Of a stretch of 35,797 nt of DNA, positions 7,364-15,611 are shown piece after piece. The stretch comes from Candidatus Thalassarchaeum sp. Its GTDB lineage: Archaea > Thermoplasmatota > Poseidoniia > Poseidoniales > Thalassarchaeaceae. Location of the stretch: NCBI GenBank assembly GCA_022451235.1, contig JAKUOA010000012.1:3699-39495 (forward strand). The letters run 5' to 3'. The notes beneath the pieces are model-generated. The model was given only the letters and a program-made list of their open reading frames with translations, made no database searches and was not told the origin of the DNA. The position numbers and the translations under genes are program-made. Position 1 is the first letter of the stretch. Each line of letters begins with the position of its first letter.

Positions 7364-10300
7364 TGTGGGCCGCCTCCATCAAGGGCGCCTTTCCAGGCAG
7401 CTCGTAGCGAAGACATTGAAGCGGTCAGAACCGTTTCGTCGCCATTTGAGATTGATATTTGGTCGCCGGCTTCAACTCCCCCCAGAGCGTAGCAGGCGTG
7501 GCCGTTCATAGCAGCCTCGAATGCCGCGCAGTGCTGTGGTTCAATACTCACTAGGATGCGCCCAAGAGATTCTCCAAAGAGCGCTCCCCATGAGTCGATT
7601 TCTGTGCAGTCACCCATTATTTTCGATACGTCGATGTTTGCTCCTGCATCTGCTCCGAAGCAGCATTCTGCAACCGCTGCGGCCAAGCCACCATCGGAAC
7701 AATCGTGGGCACTCGCAATGAGTCCTTCGCCCATCGCAGCGGTTAGCGCTCGATACATTGCGAGGTTGCGCTCGGCGTCAATCTCTGGTACACGACCGCC
7801 TATGCCGCTTACGCCATCTATTTGCTCGCGCAACATGTAGGCGAGTTCGCTCGCGCCCAATTCTTGGTGTGATTCACCGCAAAGATATATTCGATCCCCG
7901 ACTGATTTGAAATCACTCGATACTGCCTTACGGACATCTGAGTGATTACCTATCAAACTGAACAGAATTGTTGGTGGAATACTGATCTTCTCTCCGTGGA
8001 GAGTCGCGTCATTCTTCATCGAATCCTTTCCACTGATACAAGGGAGGTTGTAAGCCCTGCATACATCGTCCAGCGCGCGATTCGCGCGAACAAGCTGGGC
8101 TAATTTATAGCGTCCATCAGGGGTTTTTGCTGACTCGACTGGGTCGGGCCAACAAAAGTTGTCGAGGCCTGCGATTAGGTCCAAATCTACTCCGACGCAG
8201 ACTGCATTTCGCAAGGCCTCATCGATGCTCGCGGCGGCCATCGCGTAAGCATCGATATCAGAATAACGAGGGACAATTCCGTTCGAAATCACTGCACCTT
8301 GAGTTTTGCCTTGAATCGGCGCGATTACAGCGGCATCGCCAGGAGCATCGTGATTCACTCCACAAAATGGCTTGATGACCGACTGGGCGATGACTTCGTG
8401 ATCATACGAGCGCACCCACCATTCTTTGCTCGCGACATTTGGCCGCGCCATCATCATAGTCAGCAATTTACCCATACCCTGGGCATCGGTGTTCGGAAAC
8501 GAAATCGGTTCGTGTTCTGGAGGAGTCCATTCGGATTCCAAATCCAATTGAGGACATCCATCGTGCAAGAATTCGATAGGTAAGTGGGCCACAACATTCT
8601 CGCCCATTCGAACAACAAAGGCTCCTGAATCTGTGAATGTTCCAACTACCGTAGCCTCTACCTCGTGTAGTGCTGCCAGCGCCTCGAATGCGGCGCAGTC
8701 GTCCGGTCGTACGCCAACGGTCATCCTTTCCTGAGACTCTGAAACTAGGATTTCCCATGGGCTTAGGCCCGCTTGCTTAAGTGGGACAACGGCGAGATCT
8801 AAATCCGCCCCCCCGGTTAATTCAGCCATCTCTCCAACTGAACTCGAAAGGCCGCCCGCTCCATTGTCAGTGATGACTTGTATTAGTCCCTCATCACGGG
8901 CTTCGAGAATCATATCTACCATTTTCTTCTGAGTGATTGGGTCCCCAATTTGTACTGCGGAACTCGGGCTTTCTTCGGTCAGCTCTAGGCTAGAGAATGT
9001 CGCTCCGTGAATTCCATCATAACCGACGCGTCCCCCGACCATGTATACAACATCACCAGGGGTTGGCGTTTTGTCGTGCGATTCACGTCCATCGGGCAAG
9101 CGGCGAGGCATGATTCCTACTGTGCCACAATAGACTAGGGGCTTGCCAAGATATCTATCATCGAAGATAATTGCTCCATTCACCGTAGGTATTCCGGATT
9201 CATTTCCACCCGCGCGTACACCACCATGGACTCCTCGCATTACACGCGAGGGATGGAATAATCCCTCTGGGATTTTTCCAGAGTAGTCGGGTGGGCCGAA
9301 GCAGAATACATCGGTATTCGCAATCGGTCGAGCCCCTAGGCCCGTCCCTAGAATATCGCGATTAACCCCAACAATTCCAGTCATCGCCCCACCGAAAGGG
9401 TCGAGAGCACTTGGCGAATTGTGAGTTTCGGCCTTCATGCAGAGGCTCCAATCCTCATTCCAAGCGATGACTCCGGAGTTGTCGTGGAAGATAGAAAGGA
9501 GCCAATCAACTTCGTTTTGTATATCCAAAGTCGGCTTCATGATGTGCGTTTTGAATAGAGAATCAATCGTCGAATCCTCGCCAGTATCGGTATCGACGTG
9601 GTGAATTTTTGCAGCGAAAATCTTGTGTGAACAGTGCTCTGACCACGTCTGAGCAAGACATTCCAATTCTGCATCTGTAGGCGCCTCGGCAGGCAGCCCC
9701 AATGCTTTCCTCGCCTCGCGTATCGCCTCATCTCTGTAGTGTGCTTGAATAGCCTTCATTTCATTGAGATTGAGTGCTAGTAGTCCTGTTTCTGATATCT
9801 CTATGAGGTGTTCGTCTGGGACTTCCAGATCCACTACTGCTGGCTCGGTCTGTTCCAGCGCTGGTTGGTCGGGGAAGTCTAATTCGGGCCACTGAGCCGC
9901 CTCGCAGTCGTCTCTTTTTGCAATCGCAGCACGCTCTATCATGGGATTATGTAACTTGCTTGCAAGCCATAGAGGGTCTACCCCCTCAGGCACGTCCCAG
10001 AAGGCGTAGGTTCGACTCGTCGCCACGGCTGCGGCTCCTGCTAAGTGAGGGAATATTGTCAGCAAACCATCCAAGCCTGCCTGACCCGCATTGTCTGTAA
10101 CGCCTGGTTTGAATCCCGCTTGGATTACTGTGTGAGGTGCATTAGGGAATATTCTGGGGTCGTCGAGCAGGCGCCCACTAACACTGCCCTGCTCCATCAC
10201 TGGATCGGCAAAGAGGTCGTAAACAGCCCGCTCTGCCTCTTCCGCCGTGAGATCTGCCTTAACCTGATACCTCAGTATAACTCTGATAGCGCCAACCTCT

Positions 10301-10413
10301 ACTCCGTAATTCGAGGCGAGCATTCCCTTGACGGAATCACCTCGTGCGTCGGGGAGCCCTGCAAGTTCACGTGTTGTGACTTCGTAAGAAAAGACCGGGG
10401 TTTCTGCGCCCAT
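7360..10413 (-). CDS. purL: FGAM synthase, large PurL with N-terminal PurS-like region
   Basis: The 1017-residue product is much longer than the usual small PurL (about 720-750). Roughly the first 180 residues look PurS-like, plausibly duplicated, which would explain the absence of a separate purS here. The catalytic region follows, with TWSEHCSHKIFAAKIHHVD, AETHNSPSALDPFGGA, GGVRAGGNESGIPTVNGAI, NGAGGLSSSVGEMAELTGG and GKDSMKND. It catalyses the ATP-dependent FGAR-to-FGAM step with PurQ. Minus-strand GAGGT seven bases before the ATG at 10413 is a plausible ribosome-binding site. Expression is probably driven from the 125-nt divergent region shared with the gene at 10539. Confidence 0.96.
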   Translation of the reverse strand: MGAETPVFSYEVTTRELAGLPDARGDSVKGMLASNYGVEVGAIRVILRYQVKADLTAEEAERAVYDLFADPVMEQGSVSGRLLDDPRIFPNAPHTVIQAGFKPGVTDNAGQAGLDGLLTIFPHLAGAAAVATSRTYAFWDVPEGVDPLWLASKLHNPMIERAAIAKRDDCEAAQWPELDFPDQPALEQTEPAVVDLEVPDEHLIEISETGLLALNLNEMKAIQAHYRDEAIREARKALGLPAEAPTDAELECLAQTWSEHCSHKIFAAKIHHVDTDTGEDSTIDSLFKTHIMKPTLDIQNEVDWLLSIFHDNSGVIAWNEDWSLCMKAETHNSPSALDPFGGAMTGIVGVNRDILGTGLGARPIANTDVFCFGPPDYSGKIPEGLFHPSRVMRGVHGGVRAGGNESGIPTVNGAIIFDDRYLGKPLVYCGTVGIMPRRLPDGRESHDKTPTPGDVVYMVGGRVGYDGIHGATFSSLELTEESPSSAVQIGDPITQKKMVDMILEARDEGLIQVITDNGAGGLSSSVGEMAELTGGADLDLAVVPLKQAGLSPWEILVSESQERMTVGVRPDDCAAFEALAALHEVEATVVGTFTDSGAFVVRMGENVVAHLPIEFLHDGCPQLDLESEWTPPEHEPISFPNTDAQGMGKLLTMMMARPNVASKEWWVRSYDHEVIAQSVIKPFCGVNHDAPGDAAVIAPIQGKTQGAVISNGIVPRYSDIDAYAMAAASIDEALRNAVCVGVDLDLIAGLDNFCWPDPVESAKTPDGRYKLAQLVRANRALDDVCRAYNLPCISGKDSMKNDATLHGEKISIPPTILFSLIGNHSDVRKAVSSDFKSVGDRIYLCGESHQELGASELAYMLREQIDGVSGIGGRVPEIDAERNLAMYRALTAAMGEGLIASAHDCSDGGLAAAVAECCFGADAGANIDVSKIMGDCTEIDSWGALFGESLGRILVSIEPQHCAAFEAAMNGHACYALGGVEAGDQISISNGDETVLTASMSSLRAAWKGALDGGGPQ

Positions 10414-10538
10414 GTTTCAACCTCGGTGAGGCGGTGCCGTAGCATACCGTCAATGAACAAACCGGTGCAGGCCATAGGCCTGAAAGCGCGATTAAGGGGG
10501 AAAGTGTTGAGAGGTGTAGGTGTCTGAAAGGTGTTGTA

Positions 10539-10910
10539 ATGGAACGACCCTCTGCTGTATTTCTCATCGCTTTCTTGGTATTTGTATTACTCATCCCAAG
10601 TCCTGTTCAAGGATTGTGTATAAACGCTGAAGCATGTGGAATTATTGTTGGCGCTTGGACTTCGATGCTGACGGTACCACTCTGTTTGGTGCTTTTCATT
10701 TTCGCGATTTGGCCGAAAACCAGACAGTGGCTAGAAGTCATGGCAGTGTTGCCTGGATTTATGGTAGTACTTACAGGATATCTAATGGTATTTCGGGTTG
10801 CTAGATTTGATTTGATTTGGTTTCCTCTTATTCATGCTGGTCTAATGATTGCTATGATTCGTGTTGGGAGATTGAGCGAAAGACTTGAGACGGTTGTATC
10901 GGCGGAATGA
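10539..10910 (+). CDS. Small multi-pass membrane protein (123 aa)
   Basis: The ATG at 10539 follows AAAGGTG at a suitable distance. The product has an N-terminal hydrophobic segment that could be a signal anchor or cleaved signal peptide (residues 5-25, ending PVQGLC). Three more hydrophobic helices follow, at about 33-58, 66-88 and 93-110, and the tail is short and charged. I do not recognise the family. The gene ends 4 nt before the pyrF ATG and may share its transcript. Confidence 0.72.
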   Translation: MERPSAVFLIAFLVFVLLIPSPVQGLCINAEACGIIVGAWTSMLTVPLCLVLFIFAIWPKTRQWLEVMAVLPGFMVVLTGYLMVFRVARFDLIWFPLIHAGLMIAMIRVGRLSERLETVVSAE

Positions 10911-10914
10911 CTTG

Positions 10915-11718
10915 ATGCGAGCCGAAGACCTCTGGGGTGCGCGCTGGACTTCCTGCGCCAATCCATTAGCTCATCGCTACATGGAAACTGCCGCTAGAAA
11001 GCAGACATTGGTGTGTCTAGCAGCTGATATGCGTAGTGTAGGCGAGTTGATCGATTTGGTCGAAGAAGTGGGGCCTCATATCGCTGCACTAAAGACTCAT
11101 GTTGACATGGTGGACGATTTCTCAAGAGAGTCTTGGCAAGGTCTTGTCGACTCTGCAAAGAAGCATGACTTGTTACTATTCGAGGATCGAAAATTCGCAG
11201 ATATCGGGAAGGTTTCTCAAAATCAGATGGCTGGCGTACACGATATTCGTTCATGGGCGGATATTGTAACCGCTCACAGAATCTCTGGGCCGGACATTGT
11301 TGATGGAATTGCGGCTGGATGGGCAGACGTAGAGAGAATAGGTGGTGTTCTCTTACTTGCTCAGATGTCTAGTAGCGGTAATTTACTGAATGCAGATTAC
11401 ACCGATGAAGTGATTGCTACAGGTGGAGGTTCTCCGAGTGTAATTGGGTTCATTGGAAACGGTAGTTCCTCTGAGGAAGTCGCCGCATTGCGAGCGAAGG
11501 TTGGGGGGTCTCAGATGATTTGGACCCCGGGAGTGAATCTTGCAGTAGGGGATGGCGATATGGGTCAAAGGTATGGGCATCCGAAAGGGGCGGTTCTCGC
11601 TGGCTCTGATGCGATTATTGTCGGTTCTGGTATTCATGGTGCTGATTCTAGGCAAGAGGCGGCGGCTGAGTACGCACGTGTGTCTTTCGAAGCACTTTGT
11701 GAGCGTGAGGGGCAATAA
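10915..11718 (+). CDS. pyrF: Orotidine 5'-phosphate decarboxylase, eukaryote-like group
   Basis: The ATG at 10915 (MRAEDLWGARW) lies just after the upstream stop and gives 267 residues; an ATG at 10885 would overlap the previous gene. It decarboxylates OMP to UMP, the last step of de novo pyrimidine synthesis. The active-site block LLLFEDRKFADIGKVSQNQ (D91, K93, D96) is intact. The preceding LVCLAADMRSVGELIDLVEE and GPHIAALKTHVDMVDDFS closely follow the pattern of yeast Ura3-type enzymes. The phosphate-binding C-terminal part is in LAGSDAIIVGSGIHGA. Most archaeal OMP decarboxylases are shorter and have a DLK-x-AD-type motif, so the subgroup is notable. Confidence 0.93.
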   Translation: MRAEDLWGARWTSCANPLAHRYMETAARKQTLVCLAADMRSVGELIDLVEEVGPHIAALKTHVDMVDDFSRESWQGLVDSAKKHDLLLFEDRKFADIGKVSQNQMAGVHDIRSWADIVTAHRISGPDIVDGIAAGWADVERIGGVLLLAQMSSSGNLLNADYTDEVIATGGGSPSVIGFIGNGSSSEEVAALRAKVGGSQMIWTPGVNLAVGDGDMGQRYGHPKGAVLAGSDAIIVGSGIHGADSRQEAAAEYARVSFEALCEREGQ

Positions 11719-11948
11719 TGCTCGAGACGATTCTGAATCTGTTGATTGTTATCATCACTCTCTTATTTGTAGGATTCTTTTTCCTCCGTGAAGTCATTAA
11801 GCGATGGAGAATAGGTTTGAGGATGGCCGCTGGTGATGAGAGTTTACTCACGGACAGTTCTGTGTCTGTGAAAACGATTACCGATGCACCACAAGGAAGT
11901 GTGATAGTATCTCATGTTCCTGCAAAAATAATTGATGACGGTCAATAA
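11718..11948 (+). CDS. Small single-helix membrane protein (76 aa)
   Basis: The ATG overlaps the pyrF stop by one base (TAATG), a coupled arrangement that supports it being a real gene. Residues 3-24 form one long hydrophobic helix, followed by a basic patch (REVIKRWRIGLRM) and a soluble tail of about 40 residues. No known family is recognised. It is convergent with the receiver-like gene (5-nt gap). A membrane-anchored accessory role is possible but not shown. Confidence 0.65.
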   Translation: MLETILNLLIVIITLLFVGFFFLREVIKRWRIGLRMAAGDESLLTDSSVSVKTITDAPQGSVIVSHVPAKIIDDGQ

Positions 11949-11953
11949 TTAGG

Positions 11954-12664
11954 TCAAACCGAACCAGTGATTTGATCGATGAGTGAGTTTAGGTCGAGAA
12001 TACCGGCGTAGTGAGCACCACCGACAGCTCCACCTGAGATAATCAATAGCAGAAATAATCGAATTATCCAACGCCCTTTTCGCTTGTTTTTTGTTTTTAC
12101 AGGAGTCGGTGTGGGTTCGCTAGGCTGGAGAGGTGGTAATTCGATGCCTTCCGTGGTTGGAATTGGTGCCCCGGGAGGTGGTGGCATTCCTGGCAAAGGA
12201 GGTAGTGCTGGGAGTTCCGGTTCGGGTTCTTCCAGAGTTGGGTATAATGCGTCCAAATCGGTGAGCCCTGGTGCTTCCGGGATTTTTCCCATCCATTGAC
12301 TCCATGCTTCTTCAATCGAAGAGTCTGTGAATGGCGTCATCAAGACGCCGACGGCTCCGGCTGAATATGCTGCATCTTCGGCTAAGTCCATTCGACCGCG
12401 ACTGGATACGAATACTACGCGGGCCTTTGGATCGGTTTCTCTCATCTCCAAAGCCGCTACATGACCGTCAAGGGTCGGGATGTCTACTGCTATGAATACT
12501 AAATCGGGCCTCAATGCAACGAATTCGTCGACTGCTTTATCTCCATCTTTGACAACTTCGGAGTTCCAGCCCCTCTTGCGGAGGACCATCTGCAAACGGC
12601 CTTCTGTGATTGAGTTACCAATCACGATGAGGGCCGTCTTGGATTCATCCGCTGACATCTTCAT
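11954..12664 (-). CDS. Degenerate response-regulator receiver protein with C-terminal membrane anchor
   Basis: Starting at the ATG at 12664 avoids overlap with ftsY and gives 236 residues. Residues about 8-120 form a CheY-like receiver fold: TALIVIGNSITEGRLQMVL, then DLVFIAVDIPTLDG with a candidate phospho-acceptor Asp, then ARVVFVSSRGRMDLAEDA and GVLMTPFTD. The acidic pair at the end of the first strand is missing, and the conserved Lys near the C-terminus is Thr (LMTPF), so normal phosphorelay chemistry is doubtful. A proline-rich linker (about 130-190) and one transmembrane helix (about 200-222) follow. The gene begins 35 nt after ftsY and is probably co-transcribed with it. No histidine kinase is nearby. 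Confidence 0.75.
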   Translation of the reverse strand: MKMSADESKTALIVIGNSITEGRLQMVLRKRGWNSEVVKDGDKAVDEFVALRPDLVFIAVDIPTLDGHVAALEMRETDPKARVVFVSSRGRMDLAEDAAYSAGAVGVLMTPFTDSSIEEAWSQWMGKIPEAPGLTDLDALYPTLEEPEPELPALPPLPGMPPPPGAPIPTTEGIELPPLQPSEPTPTPVKTKNKRKGRWIIRLFLLLIISGGAVGGAHYAGILDLNSLIDQITGSV

Positions 12665-12699
12665 GGTTACACAAGAGGTGTTGTTGAAGAAAGACGCGG

Positions 12700-13998
12700 T
12701 CAGTCTTCTTGTGAAAGAATCGAATCGATAAGCCAATCCGGCTCGAAATCTTGTAAGTCGTCGTAACCTTGTCCCACGCCGGCCAATACGATTGGGCGGC
12801 CTGTTGTATGGGCTATCGAAAGCGCTGCTCCTCCTTTGGCGTCTGTATCTAACTTACAAAGAACAGCACCATCGAAGCTAAGCATTCTCTGGAATTCTTT
12901 TGCTTGGATTACTGCATCGTTACCGGCTAGGGCATCTGCAACAAATAATACTAGATGTGGGCGTGTGACTCTATGCACCTTTCGAAGTTCTTCCATCAAG
13001 TTAGTTTTGTTCTGCATCCTTCCTGCTGTATCGATGATAACGATATCTTCTCCTCTGGCTTTTGCGCTCTCTAATGCATCTCTAGCAACGGCTGCTGCAT
13101 CTCCTCCTCTTTGACTGCGGATACACCGTACTCCGAGCCTATCTGCATGATTTGCTAGCTGATCTATTGCGCCGGCTCGGAAGGTATCCGCGGCTGCTAA
13201 AACAACTGAGTATCCTTGGTTGGTTAATCGATTGGTGATTTTTGCGGTGGTGGTGGTTTTCCCTGTCCCGTTTACTCCAACCATCATTAACGAAACCGGA
13301 GTTCCTTGGTCTGCAAAGGATTTCACTGTTTTATCGAAGTCCCAGTAGCCCGCCTCTAGCAAAGAAAGGAGTGAGTTTCGTAGAGCGTTCTCGATTACTT
13401 CCGATAAATCCGCCTTGCGCGCTATTCGGGCGCCGATTATTGAGCCGCGAAGTGTTGTCATTACATCGGTAACTGCATCATGACCCATGTCGGCCATCAA
13501 TAGATCCGTTTCCAATTCTTCAAGAATTTCTTCCAGAGCGTTGCTAGCAGCAATCACCTTGCCCCCACGTGTTAATTCTGCTTCGCCCAAATCTATCTTG
13601 AATTCTGCAGTTTCATTCGCCACTAGCTCTCTTCCAGTGGTACTAATCATTGGGTTGTGAGGTGCTTCTTCTTGTGGTTCTTCGTCGGCCTCTGCTTGCG
13701 CGACTGATGCGGCTCTTTCCGCCTTTTTCCTGGATTTCTTGTCTGTTGGTGTAGAGAATGGATCTTCGGGGAGCTCTTCGACGAAATCGTCCCACTGGTC
13801 CTCTACCTCTTCCTTGAATTGTTCAAAACCTGGTGGCGGTGGAGGGGGTTGGGTGTTCTTCGCTCTCTCTATTGCTTCCATCAGTTGGCGGCGTTGAAGT
13901 AGAGCTTCCTCGGCCTCAATCGAATCTTCTTCGACTGTGAAATCTTCCTCTTCGGCGGCTTCTTCGGCCTTCTTCTTGAAGCGGTCGAACAAACCCAT
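12700..13998 (-). CDS. ftsY: Signal recognition particle receptor FtsY
   Basis: This 432-residue SRP GTPase receives ribosome-SRP complexes at the membrane for co-translational insertion. Residues 1-130 are a highly acidic A-domain-like extension with a PPPPPP run at 51-56. The NG domain follows, with G1 GVNGTGKTTTTAK (241-253), the DTFRAGAIDQL insertion-box block, G3 DTAGRMQNKTNLMEEL, G4 CKLDTDAKGGAA and the C-terminal GVGQGYDDLQDFEPDWLID. GAGGTGA a few bases before the ATG is a good ribosome-binding site. It lies 17 nt downstream of pfdA, the typical archaeal arrangement. Confidence 0.97.
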   Translation of the reverse strand: MGLFDRFKKKAEEAAEEEDFTVEEDSIEAEEALLQRRQLMEAIERAKNTQPPPPPPGFEQFKEEVEDQWDDFVEELPEDPFSTPTDKKSRKKAERAASVAQAEADEEPQEEAPHNPMISTTGRELVANETAEFKIDLGEAELTRGGKVIAASNALEEILEELETDLLMADMGHDAVTDVMTTLRGSIIGARIARKADLSEVIENALRNSLLSLLEAGYWDFDKTVKSFADQGTPVSLMMVGVNGTGKTTTTAKITNRLTNQGYSVVLAAADTFRAGAIDQLANHADRLGVRCIRSQRGGDAAAVARDALESAKARGEDIVIIDTAGRMQNKTNLMEELRKVHRVTRPHLVLFVADALAGNDAVIQAKEFQRMLSFDGAVLCKLDTDAKGGAALSIAHTTGRPIVLAGVGQGYDDLQDFEPDWLIDSILSQED

Positions 13999-14015
13999 TT
14001 CTTCACCTCAGAATT

Positions 14016-14537
14016 TCAATCGTCAAGTGTGAATTCTGTTCCTCTCTTACGTCGTCGGCGCTTAGGCCTTGTTTCTGTTACTTCGGGGTCTGTGCCTTCT
14101 GTGGTTTCCGGTGTTTCGTCTTGTAAATCGGCCACCCCTTCATTGAATTGTGTTGCTAGTTTAATGACTGATTCCTCAGTCTCGTCGAATTCCGATTTTA
14201 GACTATCCATAAGGCTCAGTAATTCTTGATTTCTTGCAGATAATATCTCAAGTACTTCTTCTCGTGTCTTTTCTGCTTGGATTCCGCTACCTATGTCGAC
14301 CACGGCCCCGGCTTCTGAGGGTATGTCTGCAATGATTTGTACCCCTCCTCCAAGTGGGATCATTGCATCGCTCGCTCCTGATTCAGGAATGGCTTCCAGT
14401 GCCATGATTGCGCGGGCTTGTTCTTGTCTAACTTCTTCCAAACGAGTGACTTGAGTCTCAAGATTCTGAAGGCGCTCGCGTTTGGCCTCGACCTGTTGCG
14501 CGATACGTTGCAATTCTGCCCTGTCGGGGTTGCTCAT
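14016..14537 (-). CDS. pfdA: Prefoldin alpha subunit
   Basis: The 173-residue protein has N-terminal and C-terminal heptad-rich helices (about 5-45 and 95-140). They flank a glycine- and hydrophobic-rich middle (AMIPLGGGVQIIADIPS, VVDIGSGIQAEKT), which is the beta-hairpin region of alpha-class prefoldins. An acidic then basic tail (about 140-173, with KRRRRKRG) makes it longer than the usual 140-150. Prefoldin hands unfolded proteins to the thermosome. Its position immediately upstream of ftsY is the conserved archaeal order and supports the call. Confidence 0.9.
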   Translation of the reverse strand: MSNPDRAELQRIAQQVEAKRERLQNLETQVTRLEEVRQEQARAIMALEAIPESGASDAMIPLGGGVQIIADIPSEAGAVVDIGSGIQAEKTREEVLEILSARNQELLSLMDSLKSEFDETEESVIKLATQFNEGVADLQDETPETTEGTDPEVTETRPKRRRRKRGTEFTLDD

Positions 14538-14625
14538 CGGTTCGTCGAGAAGTCAGGGTGCAATGAAGCCGTCGATGAATCATCGTCATGATTTGTTTAT
14601 CTAAGATAAGTCAAAGCGTTGAGTG

Positions 14626-15537
14626 ATGAGGTTTGTTGCCCATTGCATGATTTGTTTGATGTTCGTGTCTTCATTTTCTGGTTGCTTGGCAAGTGAGGAT
14701 GATGTCGATGATGGGCAATATATCGACGATGAAGAGGATTTGATTGATTACATCGAGGAGGGGATCTGCGGAGATATTGATGGGGATGGGGTTCCTGATT
14801 GCCCATTGAGTGGGTATATCGAAGGAACTGATCCTTGGTGGTGTACCTCAAGTGGAATTGGTGGCCATCATGTAGATGCTGCTTATGGGAATGCAGAGAA
14901 GGGGCGGCTTAGCGACGAAATATGTGAGTCTCTGACCTATGAGCTGAAGGCTGCGATTGAGTGGTCTCAGGAATGGCCCACACTAGGAGACGCTGAAGCT
15001 GCTGGATACAGTATGTCTGTTGAATATGTAGAAGGAATGGGGACTCACCATGTTATGCTCAATGATTTCTCAATGGAGGACCCCTCTTTCGATGCAGAAA
15101 ATCCTGTGTTCCCAGGTACAACAATAGATTCTGTGTTTGAATTTGAAAGGCCTGAATTCCTAATGTATGGAGGAGAAGAAGAAGATTCTGAACTCGTCGG
15201 TTTCGCTTGGTTCGTACATTCTCCAGTGGATAGCCCTCCTGAGGGGTTCTCGGGTGAAAACGACTGGTGGCACCGGCACGAAATCATGTGTTTCAGGCCC
15301 AGTGATTTTGTGTTCAGAGGAGAAGGTTTGAGTGACGATGTCTGTGAAGAAAGAGGTGGTGAAAATATCAACCTAGAGGAGTATTGGATGGTACACGCTT
15401 GGATTGTTAGGCCTTGGTTGACTTTTGATGATGTATTCACCAATCACCACCCGTGCTTGTATGAAGAGGGGCCGGAGACTGACCCAGAAGCAGAATGTTG
15501 GTCTGAGAGCACTGAACATGTTGGCCATGAAATCTAA
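14626..15537 (+). CDS. Secreted acidic lipoprotein with Ca-binding-like DxDGDGxxD motif and His-rich domain
   Basis: I chose the ATG at 14626; a GTG at 14623 is in frame. The N-terminus is a lipoprotein signal (hydrophobic core, then SSFSGC, Cys20). An Asp/Glu-rich segment with DIDGDGVPDC follows, resembling calcium-binding thrombospondin type 3 or dockerin loops. The main domain contains EWPTLGDAEAAGYSM, GMGTHHVM, NDWWHRHEIMCF, CEERGG and NHHPCL. That conserved His/Cys/Trp pattern resembles secreted proteins of unknown function found in actinobacteria and other groups (from memory). The histidines could bind metal (inference). It is divergent from pfdA and sits at one edge of the sulfation block. 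Confidence 0.78.
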   Translation: MRFVAHCMICLMFVSSFSGCLASEDDVDDGQYIDDEEDLIDYIEEGICGDIDGDGVPDCPLSGYIEGTDPWWCTSSGIGGHHVDAAYGNAEKGRLSDEICESLTYELKAAIEWSQEWPTLGDAEAAGYSMSVEYVEGMGTHHVMLNDFSMEDPSFDAENPVFPGTTIDSVFEFERPEFLMYGGEEEDSELVGFAWFVHSPVDSPPEGFSGENDWWHRHEIMCFRPSDFVFRGEGLSDDVCEERGGENINLEEYWMVHAWIVRPWLTFDDVFTNHHPCLYEEGPETDPEAECWSESTEHVGHEI

Positions 15538-15611
15538 TTTTGGCCTTGAGCGATTGTCCCGTTGTAGTCAAATAGGGCCCGTCTGTCGCCCGACTGCTGG
15601 AAGGATATCCG

